From positions 1 to 51,188 of the forward strand of contig JAKPAC010000026.1 of NCBI GenBank assembly GCA_029779645.1: a DNA stretch of 51,188 nt, read 5' to 3'. Shown piece by piece: positions 20,377 through 30,603 of the stretch (positions are counted from its first letter, which is position 1; the number at the start of each line of letters is the position of its first letter). Made by a program: the position numbers and the translations under genes. Source of the DNA: Actinomycetes bacterium. GTDB lineage: Bacteria > Actinomycetota > Actinomycetes > Actinomycetales > Microbacteriaceae. The notes under the pieces were generated by a model. It did no database searches. It was not told the DNA's origin and saw nothing but the letters and a program-made list of their open reading frames with translations.

Positions 20377-21219
20377 CTACGGCGCAGTCGCCCGGCGCCG
20401 CTTGACGAGGAGCATGAGCAGCGCGGCGAGCGCTTCCGGGTCGCGCACCCGAACGGGGGCGACCGTCTCCCCCTCGCCCACGCGAACCCCCAGGTCGCCG
20501 GGCAGGAGCGCACGCAGCGCGTCCTCGTCGGTGACGTCGTCGCCCGCGAAGAACACCGCGGTGGCGCCGGTCTGGGCTCGAAGCTCCGCGATCGCGGTGT
20601 CCTTCCCCTCGTGGCGGAACGCGTACTCGACGATGTTCTTTCCCGTGCGCCGACGCCAGTGCGGCGCCCGCTCGGCCACCAGCGCGTCGGCGCCGGCCAT
20701 GACCGCTGCGCCGTCCTCCGGCGTGGCGAGTCGCACATGCACCCCGAAGCCGAAGCGCTTGGGCTCGATCCATGCCCCCGGCACGGACGAGAACCGCGCC
20801 ACCGCGGCCGCGTACAGCTCGTCGCGCAGAGCCTCCTCGGCCGACGCATCCACGGGCGCGCGCTCGAAGTCGGCGCCCGACGCGGAGGCCGCACCGCGCG
20901 CCGCCTCGAACCCGATGGGCACGCGCACCTCGGCGCCGTGCGAGCCTGCGAGGTAGACGGGCGAGTCGTCCGCGTGCTCGGCGATGATGCGCAGATCGCG
21001 CAGCGTGCGGCCCGACACGAGGGCGACGACGGTGCGCGGCAGCGCCGCAAGCTCGGCGACCGCCTCGACGCCGCCGGGGGTGGCGCGGGCATCCATCGGC
21101 ACGTCGTGCAGCGGTGAGAGCGTGCCGTCGAAGTCGAGGGCCACGAGCAGGGTCGGCGTGGCGGCGACGGCGTCGATCGCGGCGAGGGTGGCGTCCGGGA
21201 ATGGATGATCGGCGGTCAT
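20377..21219 (-). CDS. otsB: Trehalose-6-phosphate phosphatase
   Basis: HAD-superfamily phosphatase of 280 residues that releases trehalose from trehalose-6-phosphate. Motif I is ALDFDGTLSPL (nucleophile Asp), motif II is ALVSGR, and motif IV is FFAGDDVTDEDAL. GSHGAEVRVP is typical of OtsB. It lies 99 nt downstream of otsA on the same strand and 9 nt upstream of ilvD. The pair makes trehalose, a compatible solute and stress protectant. Confidence 0.95.
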   Translation of the reverse strand: MTADHPFPDATLAAIDAVAATPTLLVALDFDGTLSPLHDVPMDARATPGGVEAVAELAALPRTVVALVSGRTLRDLRIIAEHADDSPVYLAGSHGAEVRVPIGFEAARGAASASGADFERAPVDASAEEALRDELYAAAVARFSSVPGAWIEPKRFGFGVHVRLATPEDGAAVMAGADALVAERAPHWRRRTGKNIVEYAFRHEGKDTAIAELRAQTGATAVFFAGDDVTDEDALRALLPGDLGVRVGEGETVAPVRVRDPEALAALLMLLVKRRRATAP

Positions 21220-21318
21220 GGTGGAGCTCCGTTCGTCGGGGGATGTCGCGGCCGACCTCGTGGGTGGCGGCGGCGCGAGCGTCTGGGATGCTGGCCTGCG
21301 GGCGTCGGCGTCGCGACC

Positions 21319-22887
21319 TCAGGCGTCGGCCGCGGCACGCTCGGCGCGCTGCGAGCCCGCGTCGCGCTGCTGGCGCGAACGAGCCAGCGCACCGAGGAAC
21401 GACGACGACCAGGCGGCGATGTCGTTCTTGAACACGCGCCGGCGCATCGCGCGCATCCGCCGCGCCTGCTCGGCGGGCGGCATCTCGAGCGCCTCGACGA
21501 TGGTGTCCTTGAGGCCCTCGATATCGTGCGGATTGATCAGCAGCGCCGACTTCAGCTCGTCGGACGCGCCGGCGAACTCGCTGAGCACGAGCACGCCCCG
21601 GTTGTCGTCGCGGGCGGCGACGTACTCCTTCGCCACGAGATTCATGCCGTCGCGCAGCGCGGTCACGAGCATGACGTCGGCGGCAAGATAGAGCGCGGCC
21701 ATCTCCTCGCGCGGATACGAGTGATGCAGGTAGCGGATCGCGGAGTGCCCCGTGCTGTCGAAGGTGCCGTTGATTCGCCCGACGCTCATCTCGATCTCGT
21801 CGCGCAGCTGCATATAGGCGGCAACACGCTCCCGGCTCGGGCTCGCGACCTGCACGAGGATCGCCTCCGACACGTCGATGCGGCCCTCCGCGAGCAGCTC
21901 GCCGTAGGCCTTGATCCGGTGCCGGATGCCCTTCGTGTAGTCGAGGCGGTCGACACCGAGGACGATGCGACGGGGGTTGCCGAGCCCCGCGCGGATCTCG
22001 GCGGCCCTGGCAATGATCTCGGGCCTGCGCACGAGCTCGCTGTAGGAGGCCGTGTCGATCGCGATCGGGAACGACTGCACGTGGGCGAGCCGGGCGCCGC
22101 CGTCGTCCGTCCGCACCGAGATGTCGCTCCCCCTGGCATCCAGCTTGAGCTGTCGGCGCACCGCCATCGTGAAGTTGTTCGCGTCGGCGACTCGCTGAAA
22201 GCCGATCACATCGGCGCCGAGCAGCCCCTCGAGCACCTGGCGGCGCCACGGCAGCTGCGAGTACAGGCCGTATGGCGGAAACGGAATGTGGTGGAAGTAG
22301 CCGATCGTGACGTCGGGGCGCAGCTCGCGCAGCAGCTTGGGCACCAGCTGCAGCTGATAGTCCTGCACCCACACCGTGCCGCCCTCGGCGACGGCCGACG
22401 CGGCGGCCTCCGCGAAGCGCCGGTTGACCTTGACGTAGGCGTCCCACCACGGCCGGCTGAACCGGGGCGGCGAGATCACGTCGTGGTACAGCGGCCAGAT
22501 CGTGTCGTTGGAGAACCCCTCGTAGTAGAGCTCGACGTCGTCGGCGCTGAGGGTCACGGGGATGAGCCGGATGCCGTCGAAGTCGAAGGGCTCGAGCTCG
22601 AGCTCGGGCTGGCCCGCCCACCCGACCCACGCGCCGTGCGCACTCTGCATCACGGGCTCGAGTGCAGTCACGAGCCCCCCGGGCGAGCGCCGCCACCGCG
22701 CGGCCGCGGGTGCCGCGTCGGCCGTTGCGCGGCCGGGATCGCCGTCCGCGCGCGCAGCGGCGCCGGTCGCGGCATCCGCGTTCGTCTCGCTCTCGGATGC
22801 CCGCCCCTCGGGCACCCGGTCGACGGGGAGCCGGTTCGCCACGACCACAAGGTCAGCGCCGCCCTCAGGCGGCAAGCACATCGTCAC
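21319..22887 (-). CDS. otsA: Alpha,alpha-trehalose-phosphate synthase
   Basis: GT20 glycosyltransferase joining UDP- or ADP/GDP-glucose to glucose-6-phosphate; 522 residues. The start is the GTG at 22887, with AGGAGG 8 nt upstream; the ATG at 22881 is too far from it. Motifs are VVVANRLPVDR near the N-terminus, VWVQDYQLQLVPKLLRE, FHHIPFPP, GVDRLDYTKGI and DGMNLVAKEYVAA. There is a low-complexity insert of about 40 Ala/Asp-rich residues after the N-terminal motif (approximately residues 25-65). It is the first gene of the otsA-otsB-ilvD run. Confidence 0.95.
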   Translation of the reverse strand: MTMCLPPEGGADLVVVANRLPVDRVPEGRASESETNADAATGAAARADGDPGRATADAAPAAARWRRSPGGLVTALEPVMQSAHGAWVGWAGQPELELEPFDFDGIRLIPVTLSADDVELYYEGFSNDTIWPLYHDVISPPRFSRPWWDAYVKVNRRFAEAAASAVAEGGTVWVQDYQLQLVPKLLRELRPDVTIGYFHHIPFPPYGLYSQLPWRRQVLEGLLGADVIGFQRVADANNFTMAVRRQLKLDARGSDISVRTDDGGARLAHVQSFPIAIDTASYSELVRRPEIIARAAEIRAGLGNPRRIVLGVDRLDYTKGIRHRIKAYGELLAEGRIDVSEAILVQVASPSRERVAAYMQLRDEIEMSVGRINGTFDSTGHSAIRYLHHSYPREEMAALYLAADVMLVTALRDGMNLVAKEYVAARDDNRGVLVLSEFAGASDELKSALLINPHDIEGLKDTIVEALEMPPAEQARRMRAMRRRVFKNDIAAWSSSFLGALARSRQQRDAGSQRAERAAADA

Positions 22888-22998
22888 GGGTGTGTCCTCC
22901 TGGGTGCGTCTTCGCCTGCGACCAGGCTAACAGCGCCCGCGTCGTCACGGCGCGTCGCGTCGCCCGCACGCGGTAGCGTAGGGCGCAGGAGGCCACCC

Positions 22999-23259
22999 AT
23001 GCGCAACTATCTGTTCGGCACCGGCATCATCGGCGCGATCACCGGAGGGCTGACGCTGCTGCGCGGCCTGCGCGAGGGCGAGTTCACGTGGCGCACGGCC
23101 TTGGCCTGGGCGAGCTGGGGCATCACACTCGCGCTCGCCATCGGCGCGATGGTCGATGTGCGGCGCGCGTCGCACGGGCAGACGATCCCGCACGACACGA
23201 CGCTCTCCGAGAAGGAGCAGCGCAGGCTGGCGAAGCAGGCGGCGCGCAGCCAGCGCTGA
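22999..23259 (+). CDS. Small two-helix membrane protein, 86 aa
   Basis: AGGAGG lies 7 nt before the ATG at 22999. Two hydrophobic segments (LFGTGIIGAITGGLTLL and ALAWASWGITLALAIGAMV) are followed by a basic cytoplasmic tail ending KQAARSQR. No family recognised. It is divergent from otsA and convergent with the thiolase gene, so it is probably transcribed alone. Confidence 0.75.
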   Translation: MRNYLFGTGIIGAITGGLTLLRGLREGEFTWRTALAWASWGITLALAIGAMVDVRRASHGQTIPHDTTLSEKEQRRLAKQAARSQR

Positions 23260-23310
23260 CGGCCCTGGCACCCCGCACCGCGCTCATGCCCCGCACCGCG
23301 CCGACGGCCC

Positions 23311-24495
23311 TCACCGCGTGAGGATCAGCGCCTCTCCCTGACCGCCGCCCCCGCACAGCGCGACGGCCGCGGTGCCCTTGCCGCGCCGCAGCAGCTCATG
23401 CACCGCGTGCACGACCAGGCGGCAGCCCGATGCGCCGATCGGGTGCCCGAGCGCGATCCCTCCGCCGTTCACGTTCACCCGATCCTCCGAGATGCCGAGC
23501 TCGCCGGCCGAGTACGCGACGACCGCGCCGAACGCCTCGTTGATCTCGACGAAATCGAGGGATGCCGCATCCATGCCGGCGCGCGCCAGCGCGGCCTCGA
23601 TCGCACGCGAGGGCTGAGCGTGCAGCGAGGTGTCGGGGCCCGCGACCTGCCCAGCCGCGCCGACGACGGCGAGCACCGGCCAGCCGCGCTCGTCGGCGTG
23701 CGAGCGCGTGGTGAGCACGACGGCCGACGCGCCGTCCGAGATCTGCGAGGAGTTGCCGGCCGTGAGGGTGCCGCCGTCCACGAAAGCGGCGGGGAGCCGC
23801 CCGAGCGTCTCCTCGGTGGTGCCCGGACGGATGCCCTCGTCGGTGTCGACCCAGAGCGGCTCGCCTCTGCGCTGCGGCACCGCGACCGGAACGATCTCGG
23901 CATCGAACACGCCGGCCGACTGCGCGGCCACGGCCCGCTGGTGCGAGAGCGCCGCCACCCGGTCCTGCGCTGCGCGGCTCACCGCGAATCGCGCGTTGAA
24001 CGCCTCGGTCGAGGCGCCCATGCTGATGTGCTCGTACGCATCCGTGAGGCCGTCGTGGGCCATCGAATCAAGCACCTCGACCGAGCCGTACTGCCAGCCG
24101 CTGCGCGACCCCATCAGCAGGTGCGGCGCCTGCGTCATCGACTCCATCCCCGCGGCGACGACGACGGTCGCGTCGCCGAGCCGGAGCATCCTGCTCGCAT
24201 CGATGACGGCGGTGAGCCCCGACAGGCACACCTTGTTCACGGCGACGGCGTGCACGTCCCAGCCGATGCCGGCGCCGATCGCGGCCTGACGGGCCGGGTT
24301 CTGCCCGGCGCCGGCCTGCAGCACCTGTCCGACCACGACCGCGTCGACCTCTTCTGCGGGGATGGCGCCGCGCTCGAGCGCGCCGCGGATCGCGAGCGCG
24401 CCGAGCTGCGGCCCCGAGAATCCAGCGAGCTGCCCCTTGAGGCGCCCCTGCGGCGTGCGTGCGGCGGCGACGATGACCACGTCGTTCTGCGTCAT
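23311..24495 (-). CDS. Acetyl-CoA C-acetyltransferase (thiolase)
   Basis: 394 residues. The acyl-accepting Cys90 lies in NKVCLSGL, the His in GHPIGASGCR and the C-terminal catalytic Cys in ALCGGGGQGEA. As the last gene of an operon with a 3-hydroxybutyrate dehydrogenase and a two-subunit CoA-transferase it most likely splits acetoacetyl-CoA into two acetyl-CoA. It starts 4 nt after the CoA-transferase B stop. An acetyl-CoA-condensing direction cannot be excluded, but no polyhydroxybutyrate synthase is visible here. Confidence 0.94.
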   Translation of the reverse strand: MTQNDVVIVAAARTPQGRLKGQLAGFSGPQLGALAIRGALERGAIPAEEVDAVVVGQVLQAGAGQNPARQAAIGAGIGWDVHAVAVNKVCLSGLTAVIDASRMLRLGDATVVVAAGMESMTQAPHLLMGSRSGWQYGSVEVLDSMAHDGLTDAYEHISMGASTEAFNARFAVSRAAQDRVAALSHQRAVAAQSAGVFDAEIVPVAVPQRRGEPLWVDTDEGIRPGTTEETLGRLPAAFVDGGTLTAGNSSQISDGASAVVLTTRSHADERGWPVLAVVGAAGQVAGPDTSLHAQPSRAIEAALARAGMDAASLDFVEINEAFGAVVAYSAGELGISEDRVNVNGGGIALGHPIGASGCRLVVHAVHELLRRGKGTAAVALCGGGGQGEALILTR

Positions 24496-24499
24496 TGCT

Positions 24500-25216
24500 T
24501 CACCCTTTCTCGGTGTTCCGTGTCGCGGAGTCCCTGCAGGCGGTCGCCGCCTCGGCCTCGTGCCGGTCGCGGACGTCGCCGCCGAGGCGCAGCGGCGCCG
24601 CCGTCGCGGCGACGACCTCCTGCGCGGTCACGCCCGGGGCCGTCTCGACGAGCTCGAGCCCGTCGGCGGTGACCGCGATCACCGCGAGATCGGTGATGAT
24701 CAGGTCGACGACCCCGCGCCCCGTGAGCGGCAGGGTGCACTCGTCCACGAGCTTCGGCGTCCCGTCGCGGGCCACGTGCTCCATCAGCACGATCACCCGC
24801 GCCGCGCCGTGCACGAGGTCCATCGCGCCGCCCATGCCTTTGACCATCTTGCCCGGGATCATCCAGTTGGCCAGGTCGCCACGCGCCGACACCTGCATGG
24901 CGCCGAGGATCGCCGCGTCGATCTTCCCCCCGCGGATCATCCCGAAGCTCAGCGCCGAATCAAAGAATGCCGCGCCCGGCATGAGCGTCACGGTCTCCTT
25001 GCCTGCGTTGATGAGGTCGGGGTCGACGTGCGCGTCATCGGGGTATGGGCCGACGCCCAGAATCCCGTTCTCGGATTGCAGGACGAGCGTGCGCCCGGGC
25101 GGAACGAAGTTGGGCACGAGCGTCGGCAGGCCGATGCCGAGGTTGACATACGAGCCGTCCGCCAGCTCACGCGCGGCTCGCGCGGCCATCTCGCTGCGGG
25201 TGAGGGCCATGATCAT
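24500..25216 (-). CDS. 3-oxoacid CoA-transferase subunit B
   Basis: 238 residues from the ATG at 25216, which overlaps the stop of subunit A as ATGA. The catalytic Glu49 lies in the SENG motif ([14 protein letters not shown]). Other family marks are [30 protein letters not shown] and [14 protein letters not shown]. It forms a heteromer with subunit A and transfers CoA from succinyl-CoA or acetyl-CoA to acetoacetate. The C-terminal 25 residues are a variable polar tail. Confidence 0.94.
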   Translation of the reverse strand: MIMALTRSEMAARAARELADGSYVNLGIGLPTLVPNFVPPGRTLVLQSENGILGVGPYPDDAHVDPDLINAGKETVTLMPGAAFFDSALSFGMIRGGKIDAAILGAMQVSARGDLANWMIPGKMVKGMGGAMDLVHGAARVIVLMEHVARDGTPKLVDECTLPLTGRGVVDLIITDLAVIAVTADGLELVETAPGVTAQEVVAATAAPLRLGGDVRDRHEAEAATACRDSATRNTEKG

Positions 25217-26007
25217 TCGCCTTCCCGGCGCGCCGGCGCATCCTGCACGGTGCGGCGCTCGACGCGCTTCTCGATGTCGCGCCCCACCTCCACGATCCGC
25301 TGCACGTAGATCCCGGGCAGGTGCACCTGGTCGGGATCGAGCTCGCCTGGCTCGACGAGCTGCTCGACCTGCGCGATGCACACGCGGCCGGCCATGGCCG
25401 CGAGCGGATTGAAGTTGCGCGCGGCCTTGTTGAAGATCAGGTTGCCGTGCCGATCGCCCCTGGCCGCGTGCACCAGCGCGAAGTCGGTGGTGATCGCCTC
25501 CTCCAGCACGAATGCGCGCGCGACCCCGTCGACCTCGAAGGTGCGCACCTCCTTGGCCGGCGAGGCGAAGGCGACCCGCCCCTCGGCGTCGTAGCGCCTG
25601 GGGAGCCCGCCCTCGGCGACCTGCGTGCCCACGCCGGTCTGCGTGAAGAACGCGGCGATGCCCGATCCGCCCGCGCGCAGCTTCTCGGCGAGGGTGCCCT
25701 GCGGGGTCAGCTCGACCTCGAGCGCCCCCGAGAGAAACTGGCGCTCGAACTCCTTGTTCTCGCCGACATACGAGGAGGTCATCTTGCGGATCCGGTGCGC
25801 GTGCAGCAGCACGCCGAGGCCCCAGTCATCCACCCCGCAGTTGTTCGAGACGATCGACAGCGACCCCGCTCCCTGCGCAAGGAGCGCGTCGATCAGCGCG
25901 ATGGGGTTGCCGGCCAGGCCGAAGCCGCCGACCGCGATGCTGGCGCCATCGCCGATGTCGGCGACGGCCGCGGCGGCGCTCGCCACGGTCTTGTCGAGCC
26001 CGCTCAC
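25213..26007 (-). CDS. 3-oxoacid CoA-transferase subunit A
   Basis: 264 residues from a GTG at 26007 overlapping the stop of the dehydrogenase gene (GTGA). Family features are [68 protein letters not shown] and [15 protein letters not shown]. Upstream in-frame sequence is antisense-like and not part of the protein. Together with subunit B and thiolase it converts acetoacetate to acetyl-CoA. Confidence 0.94.
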   Translation of the reverse strand: MSGLDKTVASAAAAVADIGDGASIAVGGFGLAGNPIALIDALLAQGAGSLSIVSNNCGVDDWGLGVLLHAHRIRKMTSSYVGENKEFERQFLSGALEVELTPQGTLAEKLRAGGSGIAAFFTQTGVGTQVAEGGLPRRYDAEGRVAFASPAKEVRTFEVDGVARAFVLEEAITTDFALVHAARGDRHGNLIFNKAARNFNPLAAMAGRVCIAQVEQLVEPGELDPDQVHLPGIYVQRIVEVGRDIEKRVERRTVQDAPARREGE

Positions 26008-26753
26008 GTCGTCCACCCGCCGTCCATCGTGAACGATGCGCCGGTCACCATGCTCGCGTGCTCCCCCACCAGCCAGCCGACGAGCGACGCGACCTCCCCC
26101 GGCTCGATCAGACGCTTGATCGCCATGTCGGCGAGCATGATCCGATCGAGCACCTCGTCCGGCCGCAGCTCGTGCAGCCGGGCCTGGTCGCCGATCTGCT
26201 TCTCGGTGAACGGGGTGCGAACATAGCCCGGGCTCACGCAGTTGCTGGTCACGCCGTGACTCGCGCCCTCGAGCGCGGCCACCTTCGACAGCCCCTCCAG
26301 CCCGTGCTTCGCGGCGACGTAGGCCGCCTTGTAGGGGCTCGCATGGCGGCCGTGCACGCTCGAGACATTCACGATCCGACCCCACCTGCGCTCGTACATG
26401 CGAGGGAGCGCTGCGCGGATGAGCAGGAACGGCGCCTCGAGCATCACGCGCTGCATCACCCGCCACTGCTCGGGGTCATAGTCGGTGATCGGCGCGACCC
26501 GCTGGAGCCCCGCGTTGTTCACGAGGATGTCGGCGTCGAGATGCAGCGCCTCGAGGGCGCCCGTCTCGCTGAGGTCGACCGTCCACGCCTCGCCGCCGAC
26601 CTCGGCGGCGACGGACGCCGTCTCCTGCGCGTCCAGATCCGCGACCGTCACATGCGCGCCGCGGGCGGCGAGCTCGCGCACGCACGCCAGACCGATCCCG
26701 TTCGCACCACCGGTCACCAGCGCTCGGCGCCCCGCAAGATCCTGGGCAGTCAT
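26004..26753 (-). CDS. 3-hydroxybutyrate dehydrogenase (short-chain dehydrogenase)
   Basis: Classical SDR of 249 residues. The cofactor loop is GGANGIG (15-21), then NNAG (79-82), active-site Ser131/132, Tyr145 and Lys149 (YVAAK). The segments SSVHGRHASPYKAAY and RTPFTEKQIGDQA are typical of D-3-hydroxybutyrate dehydrogenases, and the operon (CoA-transferase A and B, thiolase) supports that substrate. It is the first gene of the operon. The 295-bp divergent region to pntA contains a possible operator (see 26902). Confidence 0.92.
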   Translation of the reverse strand: MTAQDLAGRRALVTGGANGIGLACVRELAARGAHVTVADLDAQETASVAAEVGGEAWTVDLSETGALEALHLDADILVNNAGLQRVAPITDYDPEQWRVMQRVMLEAPFLLIRAALPRMYERRWGRIVNVSSVHGRHASPYKAAYVAAKHGLEGLSKVAALEGASHGVTSNCVSPGYVRTPFTEKQIGDQARLHELRPDEVLDRIMLADMAIKRLIEPGEVASLVGWLVGEHASMVTGASFTMDGGWTT

Positions 26754-26901
26754 GGTGCTCCGATCCTCCGCGCCGCACCTGCGCGGCGTGCGTTCCTGGT
26801 GCCGGCGCCGGCCGCGTGTGGCGCCGGCGACGGCGCGTTGCTGATGTCTCGAATCATCCCGCGCGTGACCGCGGGGTGCAAGCATCCGCGACCCCCCTTC
26901 T

Positions 26902-26929
26902 CGAAAGCGAAACAATTGCGAAACTTTCG
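26902..26929. promoter_or_regulatory. Possible operator: inverted CGAAAG/CTTTCG plus direct GCGAAAC repeats
   Basis: CGAAAG (26902-26907) and CTTTCG (26924-26929) are inverted, and inside them GCGAAAC is directly repeated (26907-26913, 26918-26924) around AATT. The A/T-rich patch stands out in the promoter region between the ketone-body operon and pntA. No regulator gene lies next to it, so the binding protein is unknown. Confidence 0.35.
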
Positions 26930-27048
26930 TGACGAATCCTGCAAATGAGCCCAGAAACATCTCTTCTACGCCATAGATTCATAGCTTGTTGCGAACCGAT
27001 CGCATCGCGCGCACCCCGGGCCTGGGGGCGCGAACGAAGGAGTTGTGC

Positions 27049-28590
27049 ATGACGCGCATTGGCATAGTTGCCGAACAAGAGGGCGAAACACGGGTCGCGG
27101 CCACGCCGGCCACGACCACCAAACTGCTGGGGCTCGGATACGAGGTCGTCGTCGAGCGCGGCGCGGGCGAACGCTCCGCATTCCCAGACACCGCATACGC
27201 TGAGGCCGGCGCGACGCTGGTCGACGGCGACGAGGCGTGGGCCTCGCCGATCGTCTTCAAGGTGGATGCCCCGACACAAGCCGAGATCGACCGCCTGAGT
27301 GACGGCGCCACGGTGATCGGCCTGATGAGCCCGGCGCTGCGCCCCGACCTGCGCGAGGCGCTGTCGACCCGCGGCATCACCGCGCTCGCCATGGATGCGG
27401 TTCCGCGCATCTCGCGCGCGCAGTCGCTCGACGTGCTCAGCTCGATGGCGAACATCGCGGGATACCGCGCAGTCGTCGAGGCCGCGCACGAGTTCGGCCG
27501 CTTCTTCACCGGCCAGGTGACCGCGGCCGGCAAGGTTCCCCCCGCCAAGGTGCTCGTCGCCGGCGCCGGCGTCGCCGGCCTCGCGGCGATCGGCGCCGCC
27601 TCCAGCATGGGCGCCATCGTGCGCGCCACCGACCCGCGCCCCGAGGTCGCCGACCAGGTGCGCTCGATCGGCGGCGAGTACCTGCCCATCGAGGTCGAGG
27701 AGCAGATGGTCTCGTCCGACGGCTACGCCAAGGCGACGAGCGAGGCGTACGACGCCCGCGCCGCCGAGGTGTACTCGGAGCAGGCCGCCGACGTCGACAT
27801 CGTCATCACCACCGCACAGATCCCGGGGCGCGCGGCGCCCCGCCTGCTGACCGCGGCCGACGTGGCCAGCATGAAGTCCGGCAGCGTCATCGTCGACATG
27901 GCCGCCTCCAGCGGCGGCAACGTCGAGGGCTCGGTCGCAGGCGAGAAGATCGTCACCGACAACGGCGTGATCATCCTCGGCTACACCGACCTCGCGGGCC
28001 GGCTGCCCGCGCAGGCGTCACAGCTGTACGGCACCAACCTCGTCAACCTGATGAAGCTGCTCACGCCCGGCAAGGACGGCCAGCTGGTCATCGACTTCGA
28101 CGACATCGTGCAGCGCTCGGTCACCATCGTCCGCGACGGCGCCGAGACGTGGCCGCCGCCGCCCGTGCAGGTCTCGGCCTCCCCCGCGGCGGCTCCCGTC
28201 GAGGCGGCAGCGCCGCCCGCCCCCAAGCGCACGATGAGCAAGGGCGCGAAGCTCGGCCTGGGCGTGCTCGCCGCGGCCGCGCTGTTCGTGATCGCCGCGG
28301 TCGCCCCGGCGCCGCTGCCCCAGCACTTCACCGTGCTCGCACTGTCGATCGTCGTCGGCTTCTACGTCATCGGCAAGGTCGCGCACGCGCTGCACACCCC
28401 GCTGATGAGCGTCACCAACGCGATCAGCGGCATCATCGTCGTCGGCGCGATGCTGCAGCTGACCAACGACAACCTGCTCGTGCAGATCCTTGCCGGCATC
28501 GCGGTGCTCCTGGCCAGCATCAACATCTTCGGTGGCTTCGCGGTCACCCGCCGCATGCTTCGCATGTTCTCGAAGGGAGACCAGCGATGA
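27049..28590 (+). CDS. pntA: NAD(P) transhydrogenase subunit alpha (fused alpha1-alpha2)
   Basis: 513 residues from the ATG at 27049, with AAGGAG 7 nt upstream. The N-terminal domain I (to about residue 375) binds NAD(H): [19 protein letters not shown], then the Rossmann stretch [22 protein letters not shown] Pro/Ala linker leads to four membrane helices, the last ones around [18 protein letters not shown] and [17 protein letters not shown]. The enzyme couples proton entry to NADPH formation. Its stop overlaps the pntB start (ATGA). Confidence 0.96.
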   Translation: MTRIGIVAEQEGETRVAATPATTTKLLGLGYEVVVERGAGERSAFPDTAYAEAGATLVDGDEAWASPIVFKVDAPTQAEIDRLSDGATVIGLMSPALRPDLREALSTRGITALAMDAVPRISRAQSLDVLSSMANIAGYRAVVEAAHEFGRFFTGQVTAAGKVPPAKVLVAGAGVAGLAAIGAASSMGAIVRATDPRPEVADQVRSIGGEYLPIEVEEQMVSSDGYAKATSEAYDARAAEVYSEQAADVDIVITTAQIPGRAAPRLLTAADVASMKSGSVIVDMAASSGGNVEGSVAGEKIVTDNGVIILGYTDLAGRLPAQASQLYGTNLVNLMKLLTPGKDGQLVIDFDDIVQRSVTIVRDGAETWPPPPVQVSASPAAAPVEAAAPPAPKRTMSKGAKLGLGVLAAAALFVIAAVAPAPLPQHFTVLALSIVVGFYVIGKVAHALHTPLMSVTNAISGIIVVGAMLQLTNDNLLVQILAGIAVLLASINIFGGFAVTRRMLRMFSKGDQR

Positions 28591-29990
28591 CCGCTGAAGC
28601 ACTCGCCGGGGCGGCCTACCTTGTCGCCGCCCTGCTGTTCATCCTGAGCCTCGCCGGCCTCTCGAAGCACGAGACATCGCGCGCCGGTGTGGCCTACGGC
28701 ATCGCGGGCATGGCGATCGCCATCGTGGCGACCGCCTGGCTCATGGTGCAGGACGCCATCTTCTCCCCCGCGGGCCTCGTCGGTCTCGTGATCCTCGTCG
28801 TCGCCATGCTCGTAGGCGCCGCGATCGGCCTGTGGCGCGCTCGCGTCGTCGAGATGACCGGGATGCCCGAGCTCATCGCCCTGCTGCACAGCTTCGTCGG
28901 CGCGGCCGCCGTGCTGGTGGGCTGGAACGGCGCGCTGTTCGACAGCGGCCTCGAGGGCTCGCTGCGCGACATCCACCACGCCGAGGTGTTCATCGGCGTC
29001 TTCATCGGTGGCGTCACCTTCACCGGCTCGATCGTCGCGTTCCTCAAGCTCTCGGCGCGCATGTCGTCGAAGCCCCTCGTGCTGCCCGGCAAGAACGTGC
29101 TCAACATCGGCGCGCTGGTGCTGTTCCTCGCCCTCACCGTCTGGTACGTCATCACGCCCGAGCTGTGGCTGCTGGTCGTCGTGACCGCGCTCGCCCTGCT
29201 GCTCGGCTGGCACCTCGTCGCGTCGATCGGCGGCGGCGACATGCCGGTCGTCGTCTCGATGCTCAACAGCTACTCGGGTTGGGCCGCGGCCGCGGCGGGC
29301 TTCCTGCTGAACAACGACCTCCTCATCATCACCGGTGCGCTGGTCGGCTCCTCGGGTGCGTACCTCAGCTACATCATGTGCAAGGCGATGAACCGCTCGT
29401 TCTTCTCCGTCATCGCGGGTGGCTTCGGCATCGAAGCCCCCAAGAGCGGCGGCGACGAAGACCTGGGCGAGCACCGCGAGCTGGATGCCGAGACCGCCGC
29501 CGAGATGCTCGCGAACGCGTCCAGCGTGGTCATCACGCCCGGCTACGGCATGGCCGTCGCCCAGGCGCAGCACGGCGTCGCCGACCTGGCCCGCCGCCTG
29601 CGCGAGCGTGGGGTGGAGGTGCGCTTCGGCGTGCACCCGGTCGCCGGCCGCCTGCCCGGGCACATGAACGTGCTCCTGGCCGAGGCGAAGGTTCCGTACG
29701 ACATCGTGCTCGAGATGGACGAAATCAACGACGACCTCGCCGACACAAGCGTGGTGCTCGTCATCGGCGCGAACGACACCGTGAACCCGGCCGCGGCCGA
29801 AGACCCGGGCAGCCCCATCGCAGGCATGCCCGTGCTGCGGGTGTGGGAGGCCGAGAACGTCATCGTCTTCAAGCGCTCGATGGCCTCCGGCTACGCGGGC
29901 GTGCAGAACCCGCTGTTCTTCCGCGAGAACGCGCAGATGCTCTTCGGTGACGCCAAGGAGCGTGTGGAAGACATTCTGAAGGTGCTGTAG
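28587..29990 (+). CDS. pntB: NAD(P) transhydrogenase subunit beta
   Basis: 467 residues, coupled to pntA by an ATGA overlap. About eight or nine membrane helices occupy residues 1-270, with the conserved polar stretch [20 protein letters not shown]. Domain III (about 295-467) binds NADP(H): [39 protein letters not shown] and [12 protein letters not shown]. It completes the membrane proton channel with PntA. A 16-bp hairpin 48 nt after the stop ends the operon. Confidence 0.97.
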   Translation: MTAEALAGAAYLVAALLFILSLAGLSKHETSRAGVAYGIAGMAIAIVATAWLMVQDAIFSPAGLVGLVILVVAMLVGAAIGLWRARVVEMTGMPELIALLHSFVGAAAVLVGWNGALFDSGLEGSLRDIHHAEVFIGVFIGGVTFTGSIVAFLKLSARMSSKPLVLPGKNVLNIGALVLFLALTVWYVITPELWLLVVVTALALLLGWHLVASIGGGDMPVVVSMLNSYSGWAAAAAGFLLNNDLLIITGALVGSSGAYLSYIMCKAMNRSFFSVIAGGFGIEAPKSGGDEDLGEHRELDAETAAEMLANASSVVITPGYGMAVAQAQHGVADLARRLRERGVEVRFGVHPVAGRLPGHMNVLLAEAKVPYDIVLEMDEINDDLADTSVVLVIGANDTVNPAAAEDPGSPIAGMPVLRVWEAENVIVFKRSMASGYAGVQNPLFFRENAQMLFGDAKERVEDILKVL

Positions 29991-30037
29991 TCGCCCGCTG
30001 GTGCCGCGAACGCTGTGGCGGCACCACGGCGACCCGT

Positions 30038-30074
30038 ACGGGCCCCGACCTCCCTCGTGGAGGTCGGGGCCCGT
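30038..30074 (+). terminator. Hairpin terminator after pntB
   Basis: A 16-bp perfect stem (30038-30053 with 30059-30074) with a CTCGT loop, 48 nt past the pntB stop. No strong T tract. Confidence 0.8.
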
Positions 30075-30154
30075 TCGCGTGCGCCCGGCGACGCCAGGGC
30101 CATCCCGACCCGCCCGCGATCGGATCGCATGACGCTCCAGCGCCCGCAGGCGCA

Positions 30155-30430
30155 TCAGCGCAGGGCGCGAAGGTACCGGCGCCGGGCGATGCGCTGCGCG
30201 ACGAGCAGCAGGGGAAACAGCGCGCGCCACGGCTGTTCGGCGGCGGGTGCCAGCGATCGAACGGTGAGAAACACGCGCTCGCCCGTTCGATGCACGATGA
30301 ACGCCTCCTCGCCCGCGCCCGGGTCGGTCATCTCGGGCCTGGCTCTCCAGCGGATGCCGCGTGCGCAGCGTTGGCGTTGAAGCGCACGCGCCCAAGGCGC
30401 GCTCGCGCCGCGGGACGCCCCGATCCGCAC
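30155..30430 (-). pseudogene. Remnant of a DUF1990-family protein
   Basis: The last 50 residues of this frame read GEEAFIVHRTGERVFLTVRS and end FPLLLVAQRIARRRYLRALR. This is the C-terminal signature of DUF1990 proteins, which are normally about 160-190 residues long. Upstream of ARPEMTDPGAGEEAF the frame loses resemblance, and a tRNA-Lys with its terminator lies within 140 bp, so the N-terminal two thirds of the gene are missing. A small product from the ATG at 30331 (58 aa) is possible. I read it as a decayed gene; the family match is by eye. Confidence 0.5.
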
Positions 30431-30565
30431 GCCACAGTCGTCATCGAGCCTGCGCTGATCATGCGGTCATCATGGCACGGCCTGGTGCTCGCAATGCGCG
30501 TGCCGTCGCGCTGTCAGGCGCACCCGACGCGTCGCCATCCGGGCGACCGCGCCAAGAAGCGAAAA

Positions 30566-30597
30566 AGCTCCGCAGACTGGCGAGAGTCTGCGGAGCT
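30566..30597 (-). terminator. Rho-independent terminator of tRNA-Lys
   Basis: A 13-bp perfect stem (AGCTCCGCAGACT / AGTCTGCGGAGCT), 6-nt loop, followed on the minus strand by TTTT (the stem end adds a fifth T), 7 nt downstream of the tRNA-Lys 3' end. Confidence 0.9.
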
Positions 30598-30603
30598 GTT
30601 CCG

